DNA from: SHVO01 sp041905795
GTDB lineage: Bacteria > Pseudomonadota > Alphaproteobacteria > Rhodospirillales > Rhodospirillaceae
Reading direction: 5' to 3'
Length of the DNA stretch: 64,000 bases
Assembly (NCBI GenBank): GCA_041905795.1
Contig: JAYRKL010000003.1
Coordinates: forward strand, 62,001-126,000
A model generated the notes under the pieces. That model made no database searches. It was not told the DNA's origin and saw nothing but the letters and a program-made list of their open reading frames with translations. Made by a program: the position numbers and the translations under genes. Below, piece by piece: positions 17,148-26,949 of the stretch; within the stretch, counting starts at the first letter, position 1, and each line of letters begins with the position of its first letter.

Positions 17148-17197
17148 GGATTACGGCACAGTCTGGCCCTGAACAGGGCTTCTGATCAGGAGCGTTC

Positions 17198-18016
17198 ATG
17201 ACAGCGGCGGCGATTCACCGGGCCCCGATCCAAAGGGCATATGTCACCGCGGCCGGATGCCAGATCCATTACCGCCAGGCCGGTCCTGACGGCGCCCGCA
17301 GTCCGTTACTCCTGATCCATCCCTGCCCGTCCTCCAGCCTGGTCTATGAACCGCTCATGGCCGAAATGGGCAAGGATCGCCTGGTCATCGCGCCCGACCT
17401 GCCCGGTCACGGCATGTCGGATATCCCGCCCGAAGCGCCGGCCATCGCCGAATACGCCGCCACCCTGCTCGCCCTGGAAGCCATGCTCGGCCTTGGGCTG
17501 TTCGACGTCCTGGGCTATCACGCCGGCGGCATGATCGCCGCCGAGATGGCGCGCCAACAGCCCGCGGCGGTGCGCAAGATCGTCATGATCTCGGCCTTCA
17601 TGTTCACCGCTGAAGAACGTGCGCGCATGAAGGGCCGCGCCGAAGCCGGCCTGGAGATCGACGAGCGCGCCGCGGCCATCGGCCAGGGCTGGCAGAATTT
17701 CAAGACCGGCTTCTGGCGCATGGGCAGCAGCGATGCGCGCACGTGGGGCCTGTACCTCGAAGCGCAGCGCAACCCGGCCACCGCCGCCTGGGGCCTGCAG
17801 GCGGCGGCGGACTACGATCTCGCGGCGACCTTGCAGGGTCTCACGCAGCCGGTCCTGGTGCTCAATCCCGGAGACGAGGTCCGGCTCCAGACCGGGCGGG
17901 CGGCAGCGGTGCTGAAACACGGCAAAGTCCACGACCTGCCGGGCTGGACCCATGGCTTTGTCGACAGCAAAGCCGTCGAGACCGCGCAGATCGTGCGCGG
18001 TTTCCTGGATACTTAA
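17198..18016 (+). CDS. Alpha/beta hydrolase-fold protein without the usual Ser nucleophile
   Basis: A 272-aa alpha/beta hydrolase fold. An oxyanion-hole-like HPCPSSS follows strand 3, and PDLPGHGMSD is a standard family segment. The acid is likely in LNPGDEV and the catalytic His is His252 in GWTHGF. The nucleophile elbow, normally G-x-S-x-G, reads GYHAGG, with His108 in the serine position. The rest of the fold is intact, so this is not decay. ATG 17198 follows CAGGAG. It overlaps the end of the convergent EEP-family gene by four bases. It may be a non-classical or non-hydrolytic member. Confidence 0.85.
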   Translation: MTAAAIHRAPIQRAYVTAAGCQIHYRQAGPDGARSPLLLIHPCPSSSLVYEPLMAEMGKDRLVIAPDLPGHGMSDIPPEAPAIAEYAATLLALEAMLGLGLFDVLGYHAGGMIAAEMARQQPAAVRKIVMISAFMFTAEERARMKGRAEAGLEIDERAAAIGQGWQNFKTGFWRMGSSDARTWGLYLEAQRNPATAAWGLQAAADYDLAATLQGLTQPVLVLNPGDEVRLQTGRAAAVLKHGKVHDLPGWTHGFVDSKAVETAQIVRGFLDT

Positions 18017-18801
18017 ACTCCGGTCAGATCGAAATCCGCCGCCAACGGGATGTGGTCCGAGCTGCGCACATGGGTCAGTGCGCGGGCGCCGATCAACCGC
18101 ACGCCGCGATAGAAAACGTGATCCAGTGTCTGGTTGAAGTGCCGCCACTGCGGCGCGGCCACCGGCGCGCGCGTCAGGCCGATATGGGCCATGGCCTTCT
18201 GCAGGAGATGCCAGCGCGGCTCGTTCCAGGTGTTGAAATCGCCGGCGATGATGCAGGGCCCGTGGTGGGCTTCGACCTTGGCCGTGATCTGCGCCACCTG
18301 GCGGGCGAACTTGGCATGCGACACCAGGTTGATGGCGTGCACGTTGAGCACCAGAAGCCGCGCGCCGCCGGCAAGCGGATACTCGGTATGCAGGAAGGTC
18401 TTGGGCGTTCCGATGATCGGCTCGAAGTCCTGGGAACGCACGAAGGCCATGGCGGCGGCGGCCACGCGGCAACCGGTCTTGGGCCCGGTGGTGACGTGTT
18501 CGCGCACGCTGCGCAGATTCTCCACCATCACCCATTCGAGACCGCTGGCGAGATGGAAGGGATGCGCCACCCCACCATGCAGCACCGCCTCCTGCAGCAG
18601 CACGAGGTCCGCGCCGGTGGCGAGGGTGGTCAGATCGGCCAGCCACCCGCGGCGCTGGGACTTGAAGATGTTCCAGCTGATCAGCCGGAGTGTGGGTCCG
18701 AAATCGGCGGTGGAGGCTTCGCCCAGCCTTTTGAGCGCGTCATCTTCAGGCGCCGCCCGGAAACTTCTGAGCGGAAAGCTTTTTAAGGGGAAGAGCGGCA
18801 T
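18013..18801 (-). CDS. Endonuclease/exonuclease/phosphatase (EEP) family protein
   Basis: A 262-aa protein of the EEP (DNase I-like) fold. The metal and catalytic motifs are in order: LISWNIFKSQ (Asn), LVLLQEAV (Glu), IIAGDFNTWNE (Asp, Asn) and SSDHIPLAADF (Asp-His). The substrate could be DNA, a phosphoinositide-like lipid or another phosphodiester. No signal peptide is obvious; the N-terminus is short and basic. Confidence 0.87.
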   Translation of the reverse strand: MPLFPLKSFPLRSFRAAPEDDALKRLGEASTADFGPTLRLISWNIFKSQRRGWLADLTTLATGADLVLLQEAVLHGGVAHPFHLASGLEWVMVENLRSVREHVTTGPKTGCRVAAAAMAFVRSQDFEPIIGTPKTFLHTEYPLAGGARLLVLNVHAINLVSHAKFARQVAQITAKVEAHHGPCIIAGDFNTWNEPRWHLLQKAMAHIGLTRAPVAAPQWRHFNQTLDHVFYRGVRLIGARALTHVRSSDHIPLAADFDLTGV

Positions 18802-18888
18802 CGGGCGTCCGGGATCGCGTATTCCAGTTATCTTAGTAACAGCATATCCCGGTAACGCCCAGCGCGCGCGATGTTATGCGGCCGAGAC

Positions 18889-19110
18889 CTAGATCGCCCT
18901 GGCCGCCGCGCGCATCACCGACATGACCTCGTCCGGGCTGACCCGGTCGCGCTGCATGACCATGGCGACGATGGGGTCGCTGAGCATGTCGTCCAGGTGG
19001 GGTTCAACGCCGCCATTGAAGAAGCAGGCGGAAGTCTGGCGGCTGAAGACGGCGAGGGAGCGCTTGCCGATGATGCGGTGGGGGGTGGGCTTGGCGGCGC
19101 GGTCCTGCAT
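18889..19110 (-). CDS. Small conserved alphaproteobacterial protein, unknown function
   Basis: A 73-aa protein. The C-terminal half (HLDDMLSDPIVAMVMQRDRV, then SPDEVMSVMRAA) has the look of a compact conserved helical domain that I associate with short uncharacterised alphaproteobacterial proteins. ATG 19110 is preceded by AAGGGG seven bases upstream. No membrane segment or cofactor motif is visible. Confidence 0.65.
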   Translation of the reverse strand: MQDRAAKPTPHRIIGKRSLAVFSRQTSACFFNGGVEPHLDDMLSDPIVAMVMQRDRVSPDEVMSVMRAAARAI

Positions 19111-19506
19111 ATGGAACCCCTTTTTTAGAACCTGTCTTTAAAACCTGTGATCGACCGTCCTGGACATCCTTAGAGGCGAAAAGCGTTCAAAATAAGACGC
19201 CTGCTTCTCGTTGCCCGGTCCGGTGAACAAGGAACGGAAGCGGCGGCGGCCTTCCTGCGCGGGAGGCGCATTGCATCTCGTTCATCCCGCCAGAACCGGA
19301 AGTCTAGACCGATTCTGGCGGCGCGACATCGGTTGCACCCATGAAAGATTTTTTAAGCCGGAAATCCATAGGCCGGCGGCAACCCCGACTCGCACAACTC
19401 GCGCAACAAAGTCCTCAGGTCACGCGTTTGTCCGTGAAATCTCACAAAGCGCAGCCCGCGCCGCGTGTATTTCTCCTGGACTGTTTGCAAATCCGTGGAG
19501 GACTGA
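19111..19506. other. 396-bp non-coding stretch between divergent genes
   Basis: It separates the starts of the 73-aa protein (minus) and the glycine-zipper lipoprotein (plus), so it should hold both promoters. I see no convincing -35/-10 pair, no RNA gene and no repeat copy. The last bases (GTGGAGGACTGA) give the lipoprotein gene a strong ribosome-binding site. Confidence 0.5.
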
Positions 19507-20022
19507 ATGACGACACTTGCGCTGCAGCCCCTGCGCCGCATGGCGCGTACCGGCGTGACGGCAGCCATGATCGCTGTCCTGGGCGTCTCGGTGTGCGCCT
19601 GCGAAACCATTGAGCGGGAAACCGGTTTCAACCGTTCGACCCAGATCGGCGCCGCCGGCGGCGCGGCTTTCGGCGGCATCGTCGCGGCCCTTGCCAACGC
19701 CAACCCGGCCTGGATCGCCGCCAGCGTGATCCTGGGCGGCGTGGCCGGCGGGGCCATCGGCAACGCCATGGGCAAGGAAGACGCCGAACGCCACGCCCGC
19801 GCCAACCTGAGCGCCCTGGACAGGCTGAATCGGGGCCAGACCGAAAGCTGGAACAACGCCCGCACCGGCAACTACGGCAGCACCACCGTGACCCGCGTGG
19901 TCAGCCGCGACAGCGGCCAGACCTGCAAATCCTATCGCGAAACCGTCCATACCGGCGCGCAGACCGTCACCAAGGAGGGCACCGCCTGCCGCTATCCGGG
20001 CGGTACCTGGAAGCTGGTCTGA
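19507..20022 (+). CDS. Glycine-zipper outer-membrane lipoprotein (17 kDa surface-antigen-like)
   Basis: A 171-aa protein with a signal peptide and lipobox (LGVSVCAC, Cys about residue 30). A glycine zipper follows (TQIGAAGGAAFGGIVAAL, then ILGGVAGGAIGNAMG). The C-terminal half has YRETVHTGAQTVTKEGTACR and PGGTWKLV, typical of the Rickettsia 17 kDa antigen family tail. It is expected to be anchored in the outer membrane, with a structural envelope role. The start is supported by GGAGG seven bases upstream. Confidence 0.85.
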   Translation: MTTLALQPLRRMARTGVTAAMIAVLGVSVCACETIERETGFNRSTQIGAAGGAAFGGIVAALANANPAWIAASVILGGVAGGAIGNAMGKEDAERHARANLSALDRLNRGQTESWNNARTGNYGSTTVTRVVSRDSGQTCKSYRETVHTGAQTVTKEGTACRYPGGTWKLV

Positions 20023-20071
20023 CCGCTTCCTTCACGGCACGGCGCGTAGACCCCGCTGCCGGCTTCGGCTA

Positions 20072-20103
20072 ATCCTTCGCTCCTGTTTGTCTGCGCGAAG
20101 GAT
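20072..20103 (+). promoter_or_regulatory. Hairpin covering the ribosome-binding site of the 65-aa membrane protein
   Basis: Arms ATCCTTCGC and GCGAAGGAT form a perfect 9-bp stem with a 14-base loop. The 3' arm contains the only Shine-Dalgarno-like bases (GAAGGAT) before ATG 20109. Folding would hide the site, so translation may depend on opening the stem. The stem is seen directly; control is inferred. Confidence 0.5.
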
Positions 20104-20108
20104 CAGCC

Positions 20109-20306
20109 ATGCGTACCGATATTCTCGGCTCCGTCTTTGTGGTCGCGGTCGTCCCTGTCGGCCTGGCGGGGTTCTACATCTACTCGCTCCGCGCCGACCT
20201 CGCGGCCAGCGACCGCGTCATTGCGCTGGAGCGCCAGGCCCGCGACGACTGGCAGCACAAATTCGAGGACTTGCAGAAAGCCTGCGTGCCGGCGTCTACG
20301 CCGTAA
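20109..20306 (+). CDS. Small single-pass membrane protein, unknown function
   Basis: A 65-aa protein with one N-terminal membrane helix (GSVFVVAVVPVGLAGFYIYSL) and a short helical, charged tail (ASDRVIALERQARDDWQHKF) that could form a coiled coil. No known family is recognised. The ribosome-binding site lies in a perfect hairpin. The 3' end overlaps the end of the convergent ptsN-like gene by 11 bases. Confidence 0.6.
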   Translation: MRTDILGSVFVVAVVPVGLAGFYIYSLRADLAASDRVIALERQARDDWQHKFEDLQKACVPASTP

Positions 20307-20739
20307 GGACGTCGTAAATTTCGCGGGCGTTGGCGGCGCTGCGCAAGGACGGCGCGACCTTGGGATCGCGCAACACCCTCGAGATGGCCGCCAGCGCCTG
20401 CAGGTGACCGGCGCCGGCTTCCGGGGTCAGCAGCAGGAACACCAGATCGACCGGCTTGGCGTCGATGGCGCCGAAATCGATGGCCGGTTCGATGCGGGCA
20501 AACAGACCGAACGGCCGCGCCAGACCGTGAAGCCGGGCATGAGGAATGGCGACGCCCTGCCCGACACCGGTCGATCCCAGACGCTCGCGCGCTGCCAGCG
20601 CCGCCCTTATGGCGCCGTCATCCGTCTTTAACGCCAGGCCGGCGCGGCGCGCGAGTTCCGCCAGGAGCGACGCTTTGTCGCCGGCATTGAGCCCCGGCAC
20701 CACGTGCTGGCGCTCGAGAAAATCGACAAGCGCCGGCAT
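20296..20739 (-). CDS. ptsN: PTS EIIA(Ntr)-type regulatory protein (PtsN-like), last gene of the kdp operon
   Basis: A 147-aa PTS_EIIA_2 domain. The phosphorylatable His67 lies in GVAIPHARLHGL, and DLVFLLLTPEAGAGHLQAL is the usual second conserved block. EIIA(Ntr) relays phosphate from EINtr/NPr and regulates; it does not transport sugar. The start overlaps the kdpE stop by one base, so it belongs to the kdp transcription unit. In E. coli, PtsN is known to bind KdpD and affect its activity, which gives this placement a functional reading. It may be a dedicated paralog, with the housekeeping ptsN elsewhere. Confidence 0.9.
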   Translation of the reverse strand: MPALVDFLERQHVVPGLNAGDKASLLAELARRAGLALKTDDGAIRAALAARERLGSTGVGQGVAIPHARLHGLARPFGLFARIEPAIDFGAIDAKPVDLVFLLLTPEAGAGHLQALAAISRVLRDPKVAPSLRSAANAREIYDVLTA

Positions 20740-21443
20740 CAGGCGTCGGCCCCCACGCGCAGCCGATAACCGACACCCTGTTCGGTCAGGATGTGCTGCG
20801 GCCGTTCGGGGTCTTTTTCCAGCTTCTGGCGCAGGGCGCGGACATAGAGCCGCAGGTACTGCACGTCGGTCGCGACGCCCCAGACCTCGTGAATGATGTA
20901 TTTGTGCGTGAGCACCTTGCCGGCATTGGTCACCAGCACTTTGAGCAGGTCGTATTCCCGGGGGGACAGCTTGACCTCGGCGCCGTCCGCCATCACCAGC
21001 CGCCGCGTCAGATCCACCTTCAGGCCGCCGCTGACAAAAACCGGTTCGGCGCCTTCCTGGCGCATGGCGTGGCGCAAGGCGGTGCGGATGCGCGCCAGCA
21101 GCTCGTCGACGCCGAACGGCTTGGTGACATAGTCGTCGGCGCCGAGATCCAGCGCCTTCACCTTTCCCGCTTCGTCGGTACGGCTGGAGAGCACGACGAT
21201 GGGCACCACGGAACCGCCCGCGCGCAGTTTCTGGATCACCTCGAAGCCGTGCATGTTGGGCAGCCCCAAGTCCAGGACCACCACGTCCACGGCGTTGCGC
21301 TTGATTTCATCCATGGCGCCGACACCGTCGTCCGCCTCCAGCACGATGTAGCCCTGGGCGGAAAGGCTGGTGCGCAGGAACCGCCGGATCGGGGGTTCGT
21401 CGTCGACCACCAGGATGCGGGCGGGGCCGCCTGTGAGCGTCAT
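20739..21443 (-). CDS. kdpE: Response regulator KdpE
   Basis: A 234-aa OmpR-class regulator. The receiver domain has the acidic pair in LVVDDEPPIR and phosphoacceptor Asp58 in VVVLDLGLPNMHG. The winged-helix DNA-binding domain spans about residues 135-230, with KLSPREYDLLKVLV and the C-terminal TEQGVGYRL. When phosphorylated by KdpD it should activate the kdp promoter under low potassium. It overlaps kdpD by four bases. Confidence 0.95.
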   Translation of the reverse strand: MTLTGGPARILVVDDEPPIRRFLRTSLSAQGYIVLEADDGVGAMDEIKRNAVDVVVLDLGLPNMHGFEVIQKLRAGGSVVPIVVLSSRTDEAGKVKALDLGADDYVTKPFGVDELLARIRTALRHAMRQEGAEPVFVSGGLKVDLTRRLVMADGAEVKLSPREYDLLKVLVTNAGKVLTHKYIIHEVWGVATDVQYLRLYVRALRQKLEKDPERPQHILTEQGVGYRLRVGADA

Positions 21444-24142
21444 GCGGCCTCCATGGCCGTGGGTGTGTCCTGGGACGCCGGCAACATGATGGTGAAGACG
21501 GCGCCGGGGCGGTCCTTGCGGTTGCCGGCGGTGATGGTGCCGCCCATGGCTTCGACAAACCCGCGGCAGATGGCGAGGCCCAAGCCGGTGCCGGCGCGTT
21601 TCCGGTCGGCGGCATGCACGCGGTAGAACTTGTCGAAGATGCGTTCCAGGTCGGCCGGCGGAATCCCCTCGCCCTCGTCCAGGACCTGCAATTGCACGTG
21701 CCCCTCGGCGGCGCGGGCGATCAGTTTGATCTCGGTTCCCGGCGGCGCATATTTCGCGGCGTTGTCGATGAGATTGAACAGCACCTGCTCGAACAACACC
21801 GGATCGATGCGCACCAGCGGCAGGTCGGGCGTGAAGTCGGTCGAGACGCGGTGGCCGCCCAGCACCTGGGCGGCGCGCCCGAGGGCGCTGCCGGCGACGT
21901 CGGACAGATCGATCATTTCACCCCTGGGCTGGATTTTCCCCGATTCCAGGCGCGTCATGTCGAGCAGATTGGCGATGAACCGGTTGAGACGCTCGGACTC
22001 ATCCTGGATGACCGCGGTCAGTTCATTCCTGGCCTTGGCGTCCAGGGTGTTCTGATAGGTCCTGAGGCTGGTGGCGGCGCCCAGGATCGAGGCCAGGGGC
22101 GTGCGCAGGTCATGGGAAATGGAGGTGAGCAGGGCGGACCGCAGGCGTTCGGTCTCGGCGGTCAGGCGCGCCTGATCGATGTCGCGGGCGAGCGTGATGC
22201 GCTCCACCGCCAGGGCGGCCTGGTCCACCAGGGAGTCCAGCAGGCGCCGCCGGTCCGGCGTCAGGATCGGACCCGGCCGGTCGCTGTCCAGGCCCACCAC
22301 ACCGACAAGGCCGCGGCCGGTGCTCATGGGCAGGAACAGCCAATGCACGCCGGGCAGCGTGTCGGCGCCGCGTCCGGCCGGACGGGCGTGCTCCCAGGCC
22401 CATTTGGCGGCGGCGAAATCCGCGTCCGCCAGCGTGTCCTCGGGCGGATAGCCGGCCCCCACGGCGATGGTTCCGTCCTGCGGCAACAGCAGCACCACCC
22501 TCACCTTGAGCATCAACGCGATCTGGTAGGTGGTTGCCCACAAGAGATCGTCCAGCTGCACCGAGCCGGCCAATTTACGGCTGAAGGTGTACAGTTCCTC
22601 CATGGTGCGGGCGCGCTGGCCGGCGCCGATGGCCTGGGCGCGCATGCGCGCCGTCAGGTTGCCGGTCACCACCGCGACCACCGTGAAAAAAAACAGCGCG
22701 AGCGCGTTCTCCGGGTCGCCGATGGTGAGCGTGTGGAGCGGCGGGATGAAGAAGAAGTTGTAGACCAGGGCGCTGGCCAGCGCCGCGAACACCGACGGCC
22801 ACAAGCCGTAACTGACCGCGCTGGTCAGCACCGCGCCCAGGAACACCAGGGCGATATTGGAGATATCCAGGAACTGCTTGAGCCCGAGACCGATCGCCAG
22901 GGCGGCGGCGACCATACCCACCGTGCCCGCATATTCCGCCGGATTGAACCCGGCCGGCGCGGCATCCTCCCATTTGGCCGCGGGCGCATCACGGGTTTGC
23001 TTCTCGGCGATGACATGGACGCTGATGTCCCCGGCCTGGCGGATCAGCTGATGGGTCACGGACGGCCGCCATAGCTCCGCCCAGCGCGAGCGGCCGGATT
23101 TGGCGATGACGATGTGAGTCACATTGTTGGCGCGGGCATACTCCAGCACGCCTCCCGGCACGTCGGACGCCGGTAACGTCACCGCTTCACCGCCGAGGTG
23201 TTCGGCCAGCCTCAAACATTCGGCGATGCGGTCCTTGTCGGCCTCGGACAGGCGCAAGCTGCGCGAGGTTTCCACATGCACCGCCGTCCAGGGGGCGTGC
23301 AACCGGTCGGCCAGCCTGCGGGTGTAGCGCACCAGGCCCAGGCATCCCGGCTGTTCGTTGATGCAGACCAGCACCCGCTCGCCCGCCGCCCAGGGGCCGG
23401 GGATGGCATGGGCGCGCATATACGTGACCATCTGGTCGTCGACGCGCTGGGCGGTCCGGCGCAAGGCGAGTTCGCGCAGCGCGGTGAGGTTGCCGGGCAT
23501 GAAGTAATTTTGCACCGCGCTCTGGGCAAGCTCGGGCATATAGACTTTGCCGTCCTTGAGGCGCTGGATCAGGTCGTCGGGCGTCAGGTCGACCAGTTCC
23601 ACGTCATCGGCGCGGTCAAAGATCGAGTCCGGCACGGTTTCGCGCACCCGCACATGGGTGATTTTGGCAATGACGTCGTTGAGGCTTTCCAGGTGCTGAA
23701 TATTCAGGGTGCTGTAGACGTCGATACCGGCGGCGAGCAGTTCCTCCGCATCCAGGTAGCGTTTGGGATGACGGCTGCCGGGGGCGTTGGTATGGGCCAG
23801 CTCATCCACCAGGACCAGCGCCGGCCGGCGCGTGAGCACCGCGTCCAGGTCCATTTCGTCGAGCGCGCGGTCCCGGTAATCGACCGCGCGGCGGGCGAGG
23901 ACCTCGAGGCCTTCCAGCAGCGCGGCGGTCTCCTTGCGGCCGTGGGTCTCCACCACGCCCACCACCACGTCGACGCCCGCCCGGCGCTTGGCCTGGGCGG
24001 CCTGGAGCATCTCATAGGTCTTGCCGACGCCCGGAGCGGCGCCGAGGAAGATCTTGAGCCGCCCACGCGCCTCGCCCGCCGCCTGTTTCAAGAGGGCGTC
24101 GGGCGAGGGCCGGGCATTCGGGTCTCTGCGGTCTTCCGCCAT
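21440..24142 (-). CDS. kdpD: Sensor histidine kinase KdpD
   Basis: A full-length 900-aa KdpD. The N-terminal KdpD domain has Walker A GAAPGVGKT (residues 34-42). A Usp-like domain covers about 240-360, the four-helix DUF4118 membrane block about 395-500 and a GAF domain about 510-650. HisKA has His677 in SISHDLRTPLAS, followed by the HATPase with the N-box in FNLIDNAAKYAPPG and GTGLGLAICRG. It senses low potassium or turgor-related signals at the inner membrane and phosphorylates KdpE. A 120-base gap separates it from kdpC, the widest in the operon. Confidence 0.96.
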   Translation of the reverse strand: MAEDRRDPNARPSPDALLKQAAGEARGRLKIFLGAAPGVGKTYEMLQAAQAKRRAGVDVVVGVVETHGRKETAALLEGLEVLARRAVDYRDRALDEMDLDAVLTRRPALVLVDELAHTNAPGSRHPKRYLDAEELLAAGIDVYSTLNIQHLESLNDVIAKITHVRVRETVPDSIFDRADDVELVDLTPDDLIQRLKDGKVYMPELAQSAVQNYFMPGNLTALRELALRRTAQRVDDQMVTYMRAHAIPGPWAAGERVLVCINEQPGCLGLVRYTRRLADRLHAPWTAVHVETSRSLRLSEADKDRIAECLRLAEHLGGEAVTLPASDVPGGVLEYARANNVTHIVIAKSGRSRWAELWRPSVTHQLIRQAGDISVHVIAEKQTRDAPAAKWEDAAPAGFNPAEYAGTVGMVAAALAIGLGLKQFLDISNIALVFLGAVLTSAVSYGLWPSVFAALASALVYNFFFIPPLHTLTIGDPENALALFFFTVVAVVTGNLTARMRAQAIGAGQRARTMEELYTFSRKLAGSVQLDDLLWATTYQIALMLKVRVVLLLPQDGTIAVGAGYPPEDTLADADFAAAKWAWEHARPAGRGADTLPGVHWLFLPMSTGRGLVGVVGLDSDRPGPILTPDRRRLLDSLVDQAALAVERITLARDIDQARLTAETERLRSALLTSISHDLRTPLASILGAATSLRTYQNTLDAKARNELTAVIQDESERLNRFIANLLDMTRLESGKIQPRGEMIDLSDVAGSALGRAAQVLGGHRVSTDFTPDLPLVRIDPVLFEQVLFNLIDNAAKYAPPGTEIKLIARAAEGHVQLQVLDEGEGIPPADLERIFDKFYRVHAADRKRAGTGLGLAICRGFVEAMGGTITAGNRKDRPGAVFTIMLPASQDTPTAMEAA

Positions 24143-24262
24143 GCGTGGGTCCGGGCAATTGGGGCGATTTTATCCCTCGGGCGGCGGCGGAGAAACCGTC
24201 AGAACGGCCGCCCTGCTCCAAAAGGTCGCGGTGTCGGTCTCCTGGATACGAAAAGCGGCTGA

Positions 24263-24862
24263 TTATTCGAGTGCGTCGAGCGCGAGATTGAGCTGCAGCA
24301 CGTTGACGCGCGGCTCCCCTAGAAGGCCGAAGGTGCGGTCCCGCACCTGGCTCGCAACCAAGGTCTGCACTTTGACGGCGGGAAGACCGCGGGCGCGGGC
24401 GACGCCGGCGACCTGGTAGAACGCGGCCGCCGGCGTGATGTCGGGATCGAGGCCGCTGGCCGATGCCGTAACCAGGTCCACGGGCACGGGCTTGCCGGCG
24501 TTCTCGGCCGTCAGCCTCGCCGCGTCCTCCTTCACCCGGTCCCACAGGCTTTGGGATGTGGGTCCGAGGTTGGATCCCGACGAGTTGGCGGCGTTGTACG
24601 GCACGGAGATCGATTTGGACGTATCCGCAGGATCCGGCCCGCTGGTGGCCGAGGGGCGGCCGTGGAAATACCGCGGCGCCGTAAAAGATTGGCCGATCAG
24701 CGCCGAACCGACGGGCTTGCCGTCCTTCTCGATCAGGCTGCCGGCGGCCTGGCGCGGGAACACCGCTTGCGCGGCGCCGGTCATGGCCAGGGGGTAGATC
24801 ACCCCGGTGATCAGGGTCATGACGGCGATCATCGTCAAAGCAGGGCGGATCTGGGTAAACAT
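24263..24862 (-). CDS. kdpC: Potassium-transporting ATPase subunit C (KdpC)
   Basis: A 199-aa subunit with one N-terminal membrane helix (LTMIAVMTLITGVIYPLAMT) and a periplasmic domain. Hallmarks include GSALIGQSFTAPRYFHGRPS, NAANSSGSNLGPTSQSL, PVPVDLVTASASGLDPDITP and VNVLQLNLAL at the end. KdpC stabilises the KdpFABC complex. It follows kdpB after 10 bases. Confidence 0.96.
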   Translation of the reverse strand: MFTQIRPALTMIAVMTLITGVIYPLAMTGAAQAVFPRQAAGSLIEKDGKPVGSALIGQSFTAPRYFHGRPSATSGPDPADTSKSISVPYNAANSSGSNLGPTSQSLWDRVKEDAARLTAENAGKPVPVDLVTASASGLDPDITPAAAFYQVAGVARARGLPAVKVQTLVASQVRDRTFGLLGEPRVNVLQLNLALDALE

Positions 24863-24872
24863 GGGGGCCTCC

Positions 24873-26933
<2,061 letters not shown>

Positions 26934-26949
26934 GTGATGAACCTTGAGG

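Noticed and set aside
19333..19358. Possible promoter (TTGCAC ... TAAGCC) before the glycine-zipper lipoprotein gene
   Set aside because: Spacing is too short and the -10 box is poor.
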